A stretch of 64,000 bases of DNA from Parapedobacter sp051400755 (GCF_051400755.1 NZ_JBLFFL010000005.1:186001-250000); one strand, 5' to 3'; counted from the stretch's first letter, positions 33,567 to 42,410 are shown. A program made the numbers and translations. Notes: generated from the letters alone by a model not told the origin.

Positions 33567-34295
33567 ATGATCGACGAAAAAGTAATTTCCATTTATTGCG
33601 ATGCGTTGACCGTACTGCAGGATAATCAATGTGATTTTTTGATCGGAGGCGGATACGCTGTTTCCCATTATGTCGGTGCCAGGCGGGTGACCAAAGACCT
33701 GGATATTTTCTGCCTGCCGCAAGAATATCCAAAAATCCTCAAGTGTTTTGCAAATAGCGGATACCGCACCGAGTTGACCGATTCGCGGTGGCTGGCTAAA
33801 GTATTCAAAGAAGAGCACTTTATTGACATCATTTTTGACACGGTAAACAACATATGCAAAGTCGATGAAACGTGGTACACCTATGCGGTGGATGGCGATT
33901 TTTACGGTAAGAAGGCCAAGTTTGTTGCACCGGAAGAATTGATATGGTGTAAGATATATGTACAGAACCGCGAGCGCTATGATAGTGCGGACATCAACCA
34001 CTTGCTATTAAAGACGGGGTCTCGGTTAGACTGGGCCCGGCTTTGGAAGCGACTGGATAACCATTGGCACCTATTGTTGGCCCAACTGCTCATTTTCCAG
34101 TTCGTATATCCCTCAGACTACCGGCAGATCGTACCGGATTGGCTATTTCAGGACCTGATCAGCCGGGCCGTGGAGCAATATGATTTGCCGCCCTCCCTGG
34201 AGAAAGTGTGCCGTGGGCCGCTTATCGATCAAACGCAATATGAAGTGGATATCAAAGAATGGAATTATAAAGCATACACGATAAAGACAGTGTAA
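33567..34295 (+). CDS. Nucleotidyltransferase-fold protein (AbiEii/MNT-like)
   Basis: A 242-residue cytosolic protein. Near the N-terminus, DFLIGGGYAVSHYVGARRVTKDLDIF has the GG...(T)xDLD pattern of the minimal nucleotidyltransferase fold: a GG loop followed by a metal-binding Asp-x-Asp. Many such proteins are stand-alone transferases of unknown substrate; others are AbiEii-type toxins. No antitoxin-like gene is adjacent, so a toxin role is not supported. The start is the ATG at 33567 because a promoter box lies upstream within the frame. The phosphoesterase gene follows by 8 bases, likely co-transcribed. Confidence 0.75.
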   Translation: MIDEKVISIYCDALTVLQDNQCDFLIGGGYAVSHYVGARRVTKDLDIFCLPQEYPKILKCFANSGYRTELTDSRWLAKVFKEEHFIDIIFDTVNNICKVDETWYTYAVDGDFYGKKAKFVAPEELIWCKIYVQNRERYDSADINHLLLKTGSRLDWARLWKRLDNHWHLLLAQLLIFQFVYPSDYRQIVPDWLFQDLISRAVEQYDLPPSLEKVCRGPLIDQTQYEVDIKEWNYKAYTIKTV

Positions 34296-34303
34296 CCTTG
34301 CTT

Positions 34304-35083
34304 ATGGACGTAAAGAAAAGACGTATACGAATAGCAGCGATAGGCGATTTGCATGTGCGCGAGACCGACCGCGGAAAATGGAAAGACTTCTTTGCTGCGA
34401 TCAATAAGGAAGCGGATGTGTTGGTCATCGCCGGCGATATTACAGACACTGGCGACGAAGACGAAGCCATCTTATTTACAGAAGAGTTAAAAGGAAACAA
34501 CATCCCAATAGTCGGTGTATTGGGTAATCATGATTACGAGAAAGGTCGCCATAAAATCATCAAAGAAGTACTCCAGCAAGCCAATATGCAGGTGCTGGAT
34601 GGCGAGTCTACCATTATCCATGGGGTTGGATTTGCCGGGATTAAGGGATTCGGCGGGGGCTTTGGCGCCAGAATGCTTGCCCGGTTTGGCGAAGACATGA
34701 TGAAATCATTCGTACAGGAAGCGGTAGATGAGGGGCTGAAGTTGGAAAGGGCATTATCTCGGTTGGGTCAACATCATGGCGGGGTTGCCAAGATCGCCAT
34801 TATGCACTATGCCCCTATTCCAGAAACCGTAGAAGGCGAGCCGCTGGAGATATACCCCTTTTTAGGTTCATCACGGTTACTGGAACCGCTACAGCACACC
34901 AAAGTTGCAGCGGTGTTTCATGGCCATGCGCACATGGGTCAATACGAAGGGCAGACCCCGGACGGCACCAGCGTGTGGAACGTCTCATTGCCCATCCTGG
35001 CGCGCCAGGGAAAACCCTACCCTTTCCACCTGATGGAAGTAGAGGCAGTGCAAGAGGAATCGGGAAGCATGCCGATAAAGTAG
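34304..35083 (+). CDS. Calcineurin-like metallophosphoesterase
   Basis: A 259-residue dinuclear metal phosphoesterase with all family motifs in order: GDLHVRE, GDITDTGDEDE, LGNHDYEKG, MHYAP and HGHAHMG. No signal or membrane segment, so cytosolic. Substrates in this superfamily range from nucleotides to phosphoproteins and cannot be deduced. The ATG at 34304 is preferred to a TTG two codons earlier. It follows the nucleotidyltransferase-fold gene by 8 bases; the combination of a nucleotidyltransferase and a phosphoesterase could be a modification/demodification pair, which is speculative. Confidence 0.9.
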   Translation: MDVKKRRIRIAAIGDLHVRETDRGKWKDFFAAINKEADVLVIAGDITDTGDEDEAILFTEELKGNNIPIVGVLGNHDYEKGRHKIIKEVLQQANMQVLDGESTIIHGVGFAGIKGFGGGFGARMLARFGEDMMKSFVQEAVDEGLKLERALSRLGQHHGGVAKIAIMHYAPIPETVEGEPLEIYPFLGSSRLLEPLQHTKVAAVFHGHAHMGQYEGQTPDGTSVWNVSLPILARQGKPYPFHLMEVEAVQEESGSMPIK

Positions 35084-35094
35084 AACGTGTTTGT

Positions 35095-35102
35095 TATCTT
35101 TG
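35095..35102 (+). promoter_or_regulatory. Promoter -7 box of the GH15 gene
   Basis: TATCTTTG fits TAnnTTTG, 47 bases before the GH15 ATG. No TTG at the ideal distance upstream. Confidence 0.5.
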
Positions 35103-35149
35103 AGCGACACGCGCTGAAAGCACCTTTTTCATACACCTAACATTGATGC

Positions 35150-36937
35150 ATGGATAAACGACATGTTTATAATAGCGGAATCATCGGTAACTGCGCTTAT
35201 TTGGCGCACATTCAGAAAGACACGAATGTTTCTTGGCTCTGTTGGCCATCTTTTGATAGTTCGTTTGTTTTCGGGAGCCTCTTAGACGCCAATAGAGGCG
35301 GGCAGTTTTCCATATTGCCAGTCGGCGAGTACGCCAGCAAACAATACTATGTGGAGAACACGAATGTCTTGTGCACCGAGATCACGGCTGCCGACGGCAG
35401 CTATCGGATTACAGATTTCGCCCCCCGGTTTAGGCAATATGAGCGCTATTTCAAACCGCTGATGCTCATCCGGAAAATCGAGCCTTTGGATAACCGGCCA
35501 CGTATCCGCGTGGTCTGCAATCCGGTGGGGGCCTATGGCCAGCGACCGTTTGACAAACACCGGGGCAGCAACCATGTAGAATTTGCCAATGGTGAGGAAC
35601 ATATGCGGTTGACGACCAACGTACCGGTCAGTCATTTTTTCGGTGAGGAATCATTGGTGCTGAGCGAAACCAAGTACCTGGTGCTTACCTACGGACAGCC
35701 GCTCGAAGCGCCCCTTGAGCGTACCGCTGAACATTTTCTCCGGGAGACGGTCGGCTATTGGCGCACCTGGATAAAGCACGCAACCATATCGCCCTTTTAC
35801 CAAGAGGCCGTCATCCGCTCAGCGCTTGCCATGAAAATCCACCAATATGAAGATACGGGCGCCATCATTGCGGCAAGTACCACGAGTTTGCCTGAGTATC
35901 CCGGCAGTGGGCGCAATTGGGACTACCGCTACTGCTGGCTCCGCGACAGCTATTACGTCATCACCGCACTGAACCATATTGGCCAGTTTGAAGAGATGGA
36001 GCGATATGCCAATTACATCACGAATATTACCCACGCCGATCGGGGAAGGCTTCAGCCGCTTTATGGCATAAATGGCCAGTTTGACCTGACCGAACAGGTA
36101 TTGGACAGTTTGGACGGGTATCAGGGGAATACCCCCGTGCGGGTAGGCAACCAAGCCTACGAGCATATCCAAAACGATGTGTATGGACAGGCGATGATCG
36201 CCTTATTGCCGCTATATACCGATTACCGCTTTGTTTTCAAAGAGCGCTCGGATGCAGGGCGATGGGTAGATTACATTCTCCAAAAAATCGAGAAGACCAT
36301 CGATGAAAAGGACGCAGGAATTTGGGAATTCCGAAATTTTGCCAATCATCACTGCTATTCAAACCTCTTCCAATGGGCGGGAAGCTCCGCTGCCAGTAAG
36401 ATCGGCACCATTATCGGCGATCAACAAATGGTCAGCAAGGCAAACGCGCTGATGGAACGCGCGGCGCACTACATCGAGGCGTGTTATGATGCCGGACGGC
36501 AGGTATATACCAATGCTGCCGGAAGCCCCTATTTGGATGCCAGTACCCTGCAACTCATTATGATGCATTACCTCGATCCAGCATCGGACAAGGCCCGCAA
36601 TCATTTGAAGGCATTGGAGCGCGAGTTGAAGACACCGGAGGGGCTTTTCTACCGCTACCTGCACTCGGATGATTTTGGTAAGCCAAAATCGACATTTTTA
36701 ATCTGTGCATTTTGGTATGTAGAGGCGTTGGCCTGTGTCGGGCGTGTGGATGAGGCGGTTGCCACGTTCGAGCGACTGCTCGCGTATAGCAATCACCTGA
36801 TGCTTTTCAGCGAAGATATCGATGAATCGGATGGGAGCCAATGGGGAAACTTTCCTCAAGCCTACAGTCACGTGGGGCTCATGAATGCGGCGTACCGGAT
36901 TTCGATGAAACTGGATCGGCCCATTTTTATTGGTTGA
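35150..36937 (+). CDS. Glycoside hydrolase family 15 (glucoamylase or trehalase type)
   Basis: A 595-residue cytosolic inverting alpha-glucosidase. The N-terminal beta-sandwich starts with IIGNCAYLAHIQKDTNVSWLCWP. The (alpha/alpha)6 barrel carries NWDYRYCWLRDSYY and LTEQVLDSLDGYQG, with the likely general acid/base residues in GNQAYEHIQNDVYG and the C-terminal FSEDIDESDGSQWGNFPQAYSH. GH15 includes bacterial trehalases as well as glucoamylases. Because the gene faces an OtsA-OtsB trehalose synthesis gene and overlaps it by 11 bases, trehalose hydrolysis is the favoured guess. Confidence 0.9.
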   Translation: MDKRHVYNSGIIGNCAYLAHIQKDTNVSWLCWPSFDSSFVFGSLLDANRGGQFSILPVGEYASKQYYVENTNVLCTEITAADGSYRITDFAPRFRQYERYFKPLMLIRKIEPLDNRPRIRVVCNPVGAYGQRPFDKHRGSNHVEFANGEEHMRLTTNVPVSHFFGEESLVLSETKYLVLTYGQPLEAPLERTAEHFLRETVGYWRTWIKHATISPFYQEAVIRSALAMKIHQYEDTGAIIAASTTSLPEYPGSGRNWDYRYCWLRDSYYVITALNHIGQFEEMERYANYITNITHADRGRLQPLYGINGQFDLTEQVLDSLDGYQGNTPVRVGNQAYEHIQNDVYGQAMIALLPLYTDYRFVFKERSDAGRWVDYILQKIEKTIDEKDAGIWEFRNFANHHCYSNLFQWAGSSAASKIGTIIGDQQMVSKANALMERAAHYIEACYDAGRQVYTNAAGSPYLDASTLQLIMMHYLDPASDKARNHLKALERELKTPEGLFYRYLHSDDFGKPKSTFLICAFWYVEALACVGRVDEAVATFERLLAYSNHLMLFSEDIDESDGSQWGNFPQAYSHVGLMNAAYRISMKLDRPIFIG

Positions 36938-39122
36938 CCAACGGGCTGAGTGCAGCGAGTTTTTGCAGCAAGGTCCGTACATCTTGCTGCTGCTTGAGAT
37001 AAAATCGGGCAGCGGACACTTCGGTTCCTACTTTTATCGTATAGGCCTCCGGCGGGAGCGCCTGAAACGTGTCTTCATCCGTACGGTCATCGCCTATTGA
37101 TAAAATGAAATCATACCGATTTTCATGGAGGATATCCAGGGTTGCCCGGCCCTTGTTTACTTCCGCGCTGCGTATTTCGACCACTTTGTCGCCATCCAGC
37201 AGTTGCAAGCCATAGGCCGTAGCATAATTGCGGAGGCTCTCGATCAGCTCATGCGCCCGTAACGGGCCTAGGTCGCGCTGTACCTTGCGATAATGCCAGG
37301 CCAGGGAGAAGCTTTTTTCTTCTACGAAAGCACCGGGGGTGCGGTCGGCATATGACTCCATGAGCGCACCAACGTCTGTTTTCCACACGCTGGAGAGCCC
37401 GCTCTTGAGTCGCCATTGAGCTTCGGGCTCCTTGGTCCAAACCCCGTGCTCAGCTATTAAGCTGTACGGCCTGCCGCAAAACCATTTTTCGAGTGTATCG
37501 TGTTTTCGCCCGCTGATAATGACCAAATGATTATTCATGTCCGACTCCAAGGTATCCAGCAAATGATAGAGCTCATCATCAGGAGAGGCTTTGTCGATAT
37601 CATCTTGGAACCCCACCAGCGTACCGTCATAATCGAGCAACAGTAGCCTGCTGCTGGCCTGTTGGTATTGCGTGATGATGTGTTCTTCAATGCTTGCTCC
37701 TACCAGTCTGGCTTTTGTTGTTGATTGCACGTTTTTTATTTCTTCTAATCTATTCATAAATAAGGTTGCCCAATGTTGCACATTGAATTTGAAAACGATC
37801 TCTCGCATGGCTTTCATGCGCTTTTTCATTTCTGCGGCTGGCATATTGAACGCATTCAGCAACGCATCGCGGATATCATGGATGTCATTCGGGTTGACAA
37901 TGAGGGCATCGATAAGTTCTTTTGCCGCTCCGGCCATCTCGCTTAGGATCAGCACGCCGGTTTCGTCGTTTCGACTGGCAACATACTCCTTGCTCACCAG
38001 GTTCATCCCGTCACGCATGGGGGTGACCAAACACACGTCGGCAACGTTGTATAAAGCCGAAATTTCCGTCACCGGATAGCCGTGGTAGAAATATGCTACC
38101 GGATGCCAGTCGTACGCCCCATACTGGGCGTTGATGTGACCGACCAAGCGGTCAATGCGGTCTTTAAGCTCCCGGTATTGGGGCACGGTATCGCGTGAGG
38201 GTACGACCACCATATAGAGCGTTACTTTCTTATGGTAGGCGGGATTTTCGAGTAAGAAGAGTTCAAATGCTGCCAGCCGCTGCAAGATGCCCTTACTGTA
38301 ATCTAACCGGTCGATAGAAAGGACGATTTTCTGACCCGCAAATGTCGATTTTAGTTCTGCGACCCGTTTCACCACGGCTTCTTCAGCCGATAGGGCGGAA
38401 AATCGCTTACTGTCAATGCCCATCGGATAGGGCTCGGCAAAGATCGTGCGACCGTCTACTTCCAATCGGTTTGAATTGTTGCTGGTCGTAGTGAGCCGGG
38501 TAGCAGAGCTGATAAAATGGCGGACATCATCAAAGGTGTGGAAGCCTAACAAATCGGCGCCCAGCATCCCGTACAGCAGTTCCTTTCGCCAGGGAATGAG
38601 CCGAAAAAGCTCCTGCGACGGGAAGGGAATATGCTGGAAGAAACCAATAGCAGCATCCGGAAGCGCGTTGCGGAGCAACCCCGGCAATAACAGCAATTGG
38701 TAGTCCTGAATCCAAATCGTGTCATGAGGCCCAGCATGTTGAAGCACGATATCACAGAATTTTTCGTTTACCCGCACATATGTTTCCCAATTGGCAAGGT
38801 CATAATTGGCATAGGAAGGGATATAATGAAAAATGGGCCACAGCACCTCATTGGAGAATCCTTCATAAAAGCCCTTGATTTCTTCTTCATCCAAAAATAA
38901 GGGTACCAATCGTTTTTCTTTCAAGATTGACGCAAAGTAATCGCGTTGTCGTTCATCCTCGAGGGAGATTCCGGGCCAGCCGATCCAGCTGTTCTCTCCT
39001 TGTGCGTGTATTGAAGCCAATCCGGTGGCCAATCCTCCCTCACTGGGGTGCAGGGCATAGCCATTTCCTTCTTCAGTGATTTTGACGGGCAAACGATTGG
39101 ATACAATAATAGTCCTACTCAC
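36927..39122 (-). CDS. Bifunctional trehalose-6-phosphate synthase / phosphatase (OtsA-OtsB fusion)
   Basis: A 731-residue fusion. Residues about 1-470 are a GT20 trehalose-6-phosphate synthase (SNRLPVKI, DTIWIQDYQLLLLPGLL, IDRLDYSKGI, RDGMNLVSKEY). Residues about 490-731 are a HAD phosphatase with the nucleophile motif LLLDYDGTL and the late GDDRTDEDTF. Together they make trehalose from UDP-glucose and glucose-6-phosphate. Both active sites look intact. The start appears to be a GTG at 39122. Converging with GH15 (11-base overlap), the pair probably controls synthesis and turnover of the osmolyte. Confidence 0.94.
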   Translation of the reverse strand: MSRTIIVSNRLPVKITEEGNGYALHPSEGGLATGLASIHAQGENSWIGWPGISLEDERQRDYFASILKEKRLVPLFLDEEEIKGFYEGFSNEVLWPIFHYIPSYANYDLANWETYVRVNEKFCDIVLQHAGPHDTIWIQDYQLLLLPGLLRNALPDAAIGFFQHIPFPSQELFRLIPWRKELLYGMLGADLLGFHTFDDVRHFISSATRLTTTSNNSNRLEVDGRTIFAEPYPMGIDSKRFSALSAEEAVVKRVAELKSTFAGQKIVLSIDRLDYSKGILQRLAAFELFLLENPAYHKKVTLYMVVVPSRDTVPQYRELKDRIDRLVGHINAQYGAYDWHPVAYFYHGYPVTEISALYNVADVCLVTPMRDGMNLVSKEYVASRNDETGVLILSEMAGAAKELIDALIVNPNDIHDIRDALLNAFNMPAAEMKKRMKAMREIVFKFNVQHWATLFMNRLEEIKNVQSTTKARLVGASIEEHIITQYQQASSRLLLLDYDGTLVGFQDDIDKASPDDELYHLLDTLESDMNNHLVIISGRKHDTLEKWFCGRPYSLIAEHGVWTKEPEAQWRLKSGLSSVWKTDVGALMESYADRTPGAFVEEKSFSLAWHYRKVQRDLGPLRAHELIESLRNYATAYGLQLLDGDKVVEIRSAEVNKGRATLDILHENRYDFILSIGDDRTDEDTFQALPPEAYTIKVGTEVSAARFYLKQQQDVRTLLQKLAALSPLVNQ

Positions 39123-39231
39123 TTCTGTTGCTGTTGAGATCAGTTAATTTATTACCATCGCCTGCTCGTTCACGGACAGTCCAATATTGCGTTTGGTAGA
39201 AAACGATGTCCGATTCGAACGTAGGCGTATT

Positions 39232-39250
39232 GGCATAACAGGGATATGCC
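39232..39250. repeat. Inverted repeat GGCATA-N7-TATGCC
   Basis: Perfect 6-bp arms around a 7-base loop, about 110 bases upstream of otsAB and 145 bases upstream of the FAD/Rieske gene. Possible operator in the divergent intergenic region. Confidence 0.35.
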
Positions 39251-39284
39251 GTATCAGCTCCCAATATAGTTATAAACAAGTGAA

Positions 39285-39302
39285 GCGCCAAAAGTTTGGC
39301 GC
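39285..39302. repeat. Palindrome GCGCCAAA-AG-TTTGGCGC
   Basis: Perfect 8-bp arms around a 2-base centre, with no T-run, so more like a protein-binding site than a terminator. It lies between the divergent otsAB and FAD/Rieske genes. Confidence 0.45.
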
Positions 39303-39348
39303 ATTATCAGCCGTTTCCGTCCTTTTTTTGCCAGGCGGATGACACATT

Positions 39349-39375
39349 AAACAATCCCGATGCTTCCATGTTATC
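39349..39375 (+). promoter_or_regulatory. Possible ECF-type promoter of the FAD/Rieske gene
   Basis: AAAC (39349-39352), 17 bases, then GTTATC (39370-39375), 20 bases before the ATG at 39395. No TAnnTTTG box is seen here. The same AAAC...GTTATC pair, with an 18-base spacer, lies before the SDR gene at 41258. Resembles EcfG-like GGAAC-N16-17-GTT promoters. Confidence 0.35.
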
Positions 39376-39394
39376 ACAAGAAAGGACAGTAACT

Positions 39395-40945
39395 ATGAAG
39401 AGAGATGGAGTGTTGCCAAGTTTATGGCAATATACGAGCCGGACCGCAGCACGACAACCACACAGGGCGGCTAACCTAGCAGATCGGGCATGGGATGTGC
39501 TGATCGTGGGCGGTGGGATTACCGGGTTAACCACAGCGCTGCGGTTGCAAGAAGCCGGATTGGATTGCGCCGTAGCCGAGGCTCATCAGATAGGCTTTGG
39601 CACCACCGGTGGGACGACCGCCCACATCAATACGATGTTGGATACACCGTATCATACCATTGAAAACGATTTTGGGGCGGCAAATGCGCAGCTGGTGGCT
39701 GATGCCGCGCGGGCGGCTCGCGATTTGATTGCCAGCAACGTATCCACCTATCAGATCGCATGCGATTTTGAATACAAAGAAGGAGTCCTATTCGCGCAGA
39801 CCGAAAAAGAGGCGGCGGAACTCGAAAAGATTTATACAGCATCCCTGCGGGCCGGTGTGGAGGTAGCACGTACAGAAAATATACCGATCCCCCTAAGCTT
39901 CCGTCAAGCGATCAAATACCGTAAGCAAGCCCAAATGCATCCGCTCGACTACCTATCTGCGCTGGCGGACCGCTTTACGCAATGCGGAGGCATGATATTG
40001 GAAAATACGAGGGTAGAAGATGTCGCGCGTGCTGCGGGTCATCACCGGATCCAGACAAGCGCCGGCGTTATGCGGGCTCAGCACCTGGTGTATGCCACCC
40101 ATATACCCCCCGGGGTCAATATCCTCCATTTTAGATGCGCTCCCTACCGGAGCTATGTATTGGCTGTGCAGCTCACCGATGGCCAATACCCCGATGCGTT
40201 GGCCTATGACATGCAAGATCCTTATCATTATTTTCGAACCCATCGGATCGACGGGACGCCGTATTTGATCGTCGGAGGGGCAGACCATAAAACCGGGCAT
40301 GGCGATCCACAGGGTTCGTTCCGCGAGTTGGAGGCTTATGTCCGCAAGCACGTTGACGTGTCGTCGATTGACTATCGTTGGTCTGCGCAATATGTCGAGC
40401 CGGCCGATGGCCTGCCTTATATCGGGAGGCTTCCGGGAGGCGATGAGCATACGTATGTGGCCACTGGGTTCAGTGGAAACGGAATATTGTTTGGAAGTTT
40501 TTCGGGCATATTATTGACAGACCTCATCCTCGGCAAAGAAAACCCCTATGAAAAGCTATTTTCGCCATCGCGCGTTAAACCTGTTGCAGCGTTTAGCAAT
40601 TTCATAAAGGAGAGCGCGGACGTGGTTTATCGGTTTGTTGCAGACCGGATAGCCGTGGAGCAATTGGGTACGCTGGCGGAATTGCCTCCTGGAACAGGCG
40701 CCGTGGTAACCTATCAAAATGAACAAGTAGCGCTGTATAAATCACGTGATGGCGCCCTTAGTGCGCTAAATCCGGTGTGTACCCATGCAGGATGCATCGT
40801 GGCATGGAACGATGCCGAGAAAAGCTGGGACTGCCCCTGTCACGGCGGGCGTTATGATGTTCATGGCAACGTGCTGACCGGACCGCCCCGGAAGGACCTG
40901 CAGGTCATCCCCATTACCCAAGATGACGTCGCAACTAAACGCTAA
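39395..40945 (+). CDS. FAD-dependent oxidoreductase fused to a Rieske domain
   Basis: A 516-residue protein. A DAO-type FAD domain (DVLIVGGGITGLTTALRL near 36-55, FGTTGGTTAHINT) occupies about residues 30-400. A Rieske [2Fe-2S] domain is at the C-terminus with CTHAGC (about 462) and CPCHGGRYD (about 481), whose two Cys and two His ligate the cluster. Such fusions are annotated as FAD-dependent oxidoreductases of unknown substrate, frequently in stress-related loci. The ATG at 39395 (MKRDGVLPSLW) is preferred to the far upstream start, which would include a possible promoter. The last 4 bases overlap the KTSC gene tail-to-tail. Confidence 0.9.
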   Translation: MKRDGVLPSLWQYTSRTAARQPHRAANLADRAWDVLIVGGGITGLTTALRLQEAGLDCAVAEAHQIGFGTTGGTTAHINTMLDTPYHTIENDFGAANAQLVADAARAARDLIASNVSTYQIACDFEYKEGVLFAQTEKEAAELEKIYTASLRAGVEVARTENIPIPLSFRQAIKYRKQAQMHPLDYLSALADRFTQCGGMILENTRVEDVARAAGHHRIQTSAGVMRAQHLVYATHIPPGVNILHFRCAPYRSYVLAVQLTDGQYPDALAYDMQDPYHYFRTHRIDGTPYLIVGGADHKTGHGDPQGSFRELEAYVRKHVDVSSIDYRWSAQYVEPADGLPYIGRLPGGDEHTYVATGFSGNGILFGSFSGILLTDLILGKENPYEKLFSPSRVKPVAAFSNFIKESADVVYRFVADRIAVEQLGTLAELPPGTGAVVTYQNEQVALYKSRDGALSALNPVCTHAGCIVAWNDAEKSWDCPCHGGRYDVHGNVLTGPPRKDLQVIPITQDDVATKR

Positions 40946-41199
40946 AGTCGCTGGAACGGAAATTGTCCTGAAATATACTTGTTGAAATACCTCCCCTTTG
41001 ACCGCGCTTGTCTCAGTCCGATATGTACCGATGCCGGAACTTCATAATAAGTATACACGGCCCCTGTCTGAAAGGTGATTTTGAGGGTGTTGCTGTCTTC
41101 GTTATATTCGATATGTTTGACCACGCTTGAAGGCATATCCGGTGTGTATAAAGCATTAACCTCATCATCCGCCGGTTTGTTTGGGACGGTGGTAGTCAT
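40942..41199 (-). CDS. KTSC domain protein
   Basis: An 85-residue soluble protein. The C-terminal half (SVVKHIEYNEDSNTLKITF, GAVYTYYEVP, SKGRYFNKYI) matches the KTSC domain, a small beta-rich module sometimes linked to lysyl-tRNA synthetase or nucleic-acid metabolism. The N-terminal 25 residues are polar and probably disordered. The function is unknown. It is transcribed divergently from the SDR dehydrogenase across 58 bases that contain a symmetric AAAC-N18-GTTATC element. Confidence 0.85.
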   Translation of the reverse strand: MTTTVPNKPADDEVNALYTPDMPSSVVKHIEYNEDSNTLKITFQTGAVYTYYEVPASVHIGLRQARSKGRYFNKYISGQFPFQRL

Positions 41200-41201
41200 C
41201 G

Positions 41202-41229
41202 AAACAAATGACGACGGTCTCCTGTTATC
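41202..41229. promoter_or_regulatory. Symmetric AAAC-N18-GTTATC element between divergent genes
   Basis: AAAC (41202-41205) and GTTATC (41224-41229) are separated by 18 bases. On the other strand the same sequence reads GATAAC-N18-GTTT, so it could serve as ECF-type promoter for both the SDR (plus) and KTSC (minus) genes, or as one operator. No TAnnTTTG box is seen in this 58-base gap. Confidence 0.35.
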
Positions 41230-41257
41230 CTATTGAATTTACAACACCATCAATCAC

Positions 41258-42034
41258 ATGGACAAGCTAAAAGATAAGGTCGCGTTGATTACGGGCTCGG
41301 ACTCGGGTATTGGGCGGGCCATCGCCCTGGCATTTGGCGCCGAGGGCGCGAAGGTGGTCGTCACCTATCGCACCGACGAAGCCGGCGGAAAACAAACGGC
41401 CGAGGATATCCGGGCGATGGGAGGAAACGCCATTTGCCTTCACTTGGATGTGAGTGACGAAATGGCCGTAGCCGAAGTTTTTGATCAGATCATCCACCAA
41501 TACGGGCAGGTCGATATCCTGGTCAATAACGCGGGGGTCAATGGCAGCGATGTACCGGTTGCAGACATGAGCACCGCCACGTTTGACAAATGCATAAAAA
41601 CAAACCTGTATGGTCCCTTTTTTTGTTGCCGCGAATACCTCCGTCGCAGGCGTGACGCCTCATCCGAAGGCAGCATGATCTTCATAAGTTCCATTCACGA
41701 AGACATCAACACAGCAGGAAATGCGGATTACAATGCCTCGAAAGGCGGGCTCAAAAATTTCAGTCGCAGCCTTGCGCTGGAGCTGGCCGACAAGCAGATA
41801 CGGGTAAACAACATTGCTCCGGGGATGATCTTGACCAAAATGAACCAGGCGGCCATAGCGGATGATGCCGTGCGAAAAGAGAAGGAACAGCATATTCCCA
41901 TGAAACGTGCTGGCAAACCGGAGGATGTAGCTCAGGTAGCGGTATTCCTGGCATCGGCAGACAGCAGCTATGTGACCGGCGCCACGTACGTGGTGGATGG
42001 CGGACTGATGATCCACCTTGGACAGGGCGCATGA
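41258..42034 (+). CDS. SDR family NAD(P)-dependent oxidoreductase (glucose dehydrogenase-like)
   Basis: A 258-residue classical short-chain dehydrogenase: cofactor loop TGSDSGIGRA (12-21), NNAG (90-93), catalytic Tyr158 and Lys162 in YNASKGG with a preceding Ser in FISSIHE, and the C-terminal ITGATYVVDGG-like end (VTGATYVVDGGL). The sequence style is that of glucose-1-dehydrogenase-type SDRs. Arg38 after the second strand could favour NADPH. The substrate is not certain. The 3' end faces a response regulator gene with only 4 bases between. Confidence 0.9.
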   Translation: MDKLKDKVALITGSDSGIGRAIALAFGAEGAKVVVTYRTDEAGGKQTAEDIRAMGGNAICLHLDVSDEMAVAEVFDQIIHQYGQVDILVNNAGVNGSDVPVADMSTATFDKCIKTNLYGPFFCCREYLRRRRDASSEGSMIFISSIHEDINTAGNADYNASKGGLKNFSRSLALELADKQIRVNNIAPGMILTKMNQAAIADDAVRKEKEQHIPMKRAGKPEDVAQVAVFLASADSSYVTGATYVVDGGLMIHLGQGA

Positions 42035-42038
42035 GTGT

Positions 42039-42398
42039 TCAGGCAATCTGCTGCCCGATACGGAAAACAAAATTATCAATGTCGAACGGCTTGGCAATAA
42101 AGTCCACCGGTTTGCACGCATCACTATCATCCAACTGATCGTAATGGGCCGACATCATCACGATAGGGGTCTGCCGCGTAGCATCATTGGATTTCAAGTG
42201 CCTGCACAGATCGAGGCCATTGCCGTCCGGAAGCATGATGTCCAATATATACAGATCTGGGCGTATGGCAGCCACCGCTTCTAGGAAGGTAGTGGCCGTT
42301 TCAAACGAAATGACTTCAATTTCATTATCCTCGAGAATGTATTCAATCAGTTCCCGAATACTCGGATTGTCTTCTACGACAACGACCTTTTTTTTCAT
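42039..42398 (-). CDS. Single-domain response regulator
   Basis: A 119-residue CheY-like receiver with no output domain: acidic pocket VVVEDN (Glu9, Asp10), phospho-acceptor Asp53 in ILDIMLPDG, and conserved Lys in DFIAKPFD. It follows the PAS-GAF kinase gene by 12 bases on the same strand, so the two form a phosphorelay pair. Lacking DNA-binding capacity, it must act by protein interaction or pass the phosphate on. Proximity to an EcfG-like sigma factor invites comparison with alphaproteobacterial general-stress signalling, but no PhyR-like fusion is present. Confidence 0.92.
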   Translation of the reverse strand: MKKKVVVVEDNPSIRELIEYILEDNEIEVISFETATTFLEAVAAIRPDLYILDIMLPDGNGLDLCRHLKSNDATRQTPIVMMSAHYDQLDDSDACKPVDFIAKPFDIDNFVFRIGQQIA

Positions 42399-42410
42399 TT
42401 TTGTACTGTT

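Noticed and set aside
33321..34001. 226-codon minus-strand frame over the GNAT and nucleotidyltransferase-fold genes
   Set aside because: Overlaps two genes with clear motifs on the plus strand; no supporting features.
33567..34295. Toxin-antitoxin or abortive infection (AbiE-like) locus
   Set aside because: The nucleotidyltransferase fold is suggestive, but no AbiEi-like or other antitoxin gene is next to it.
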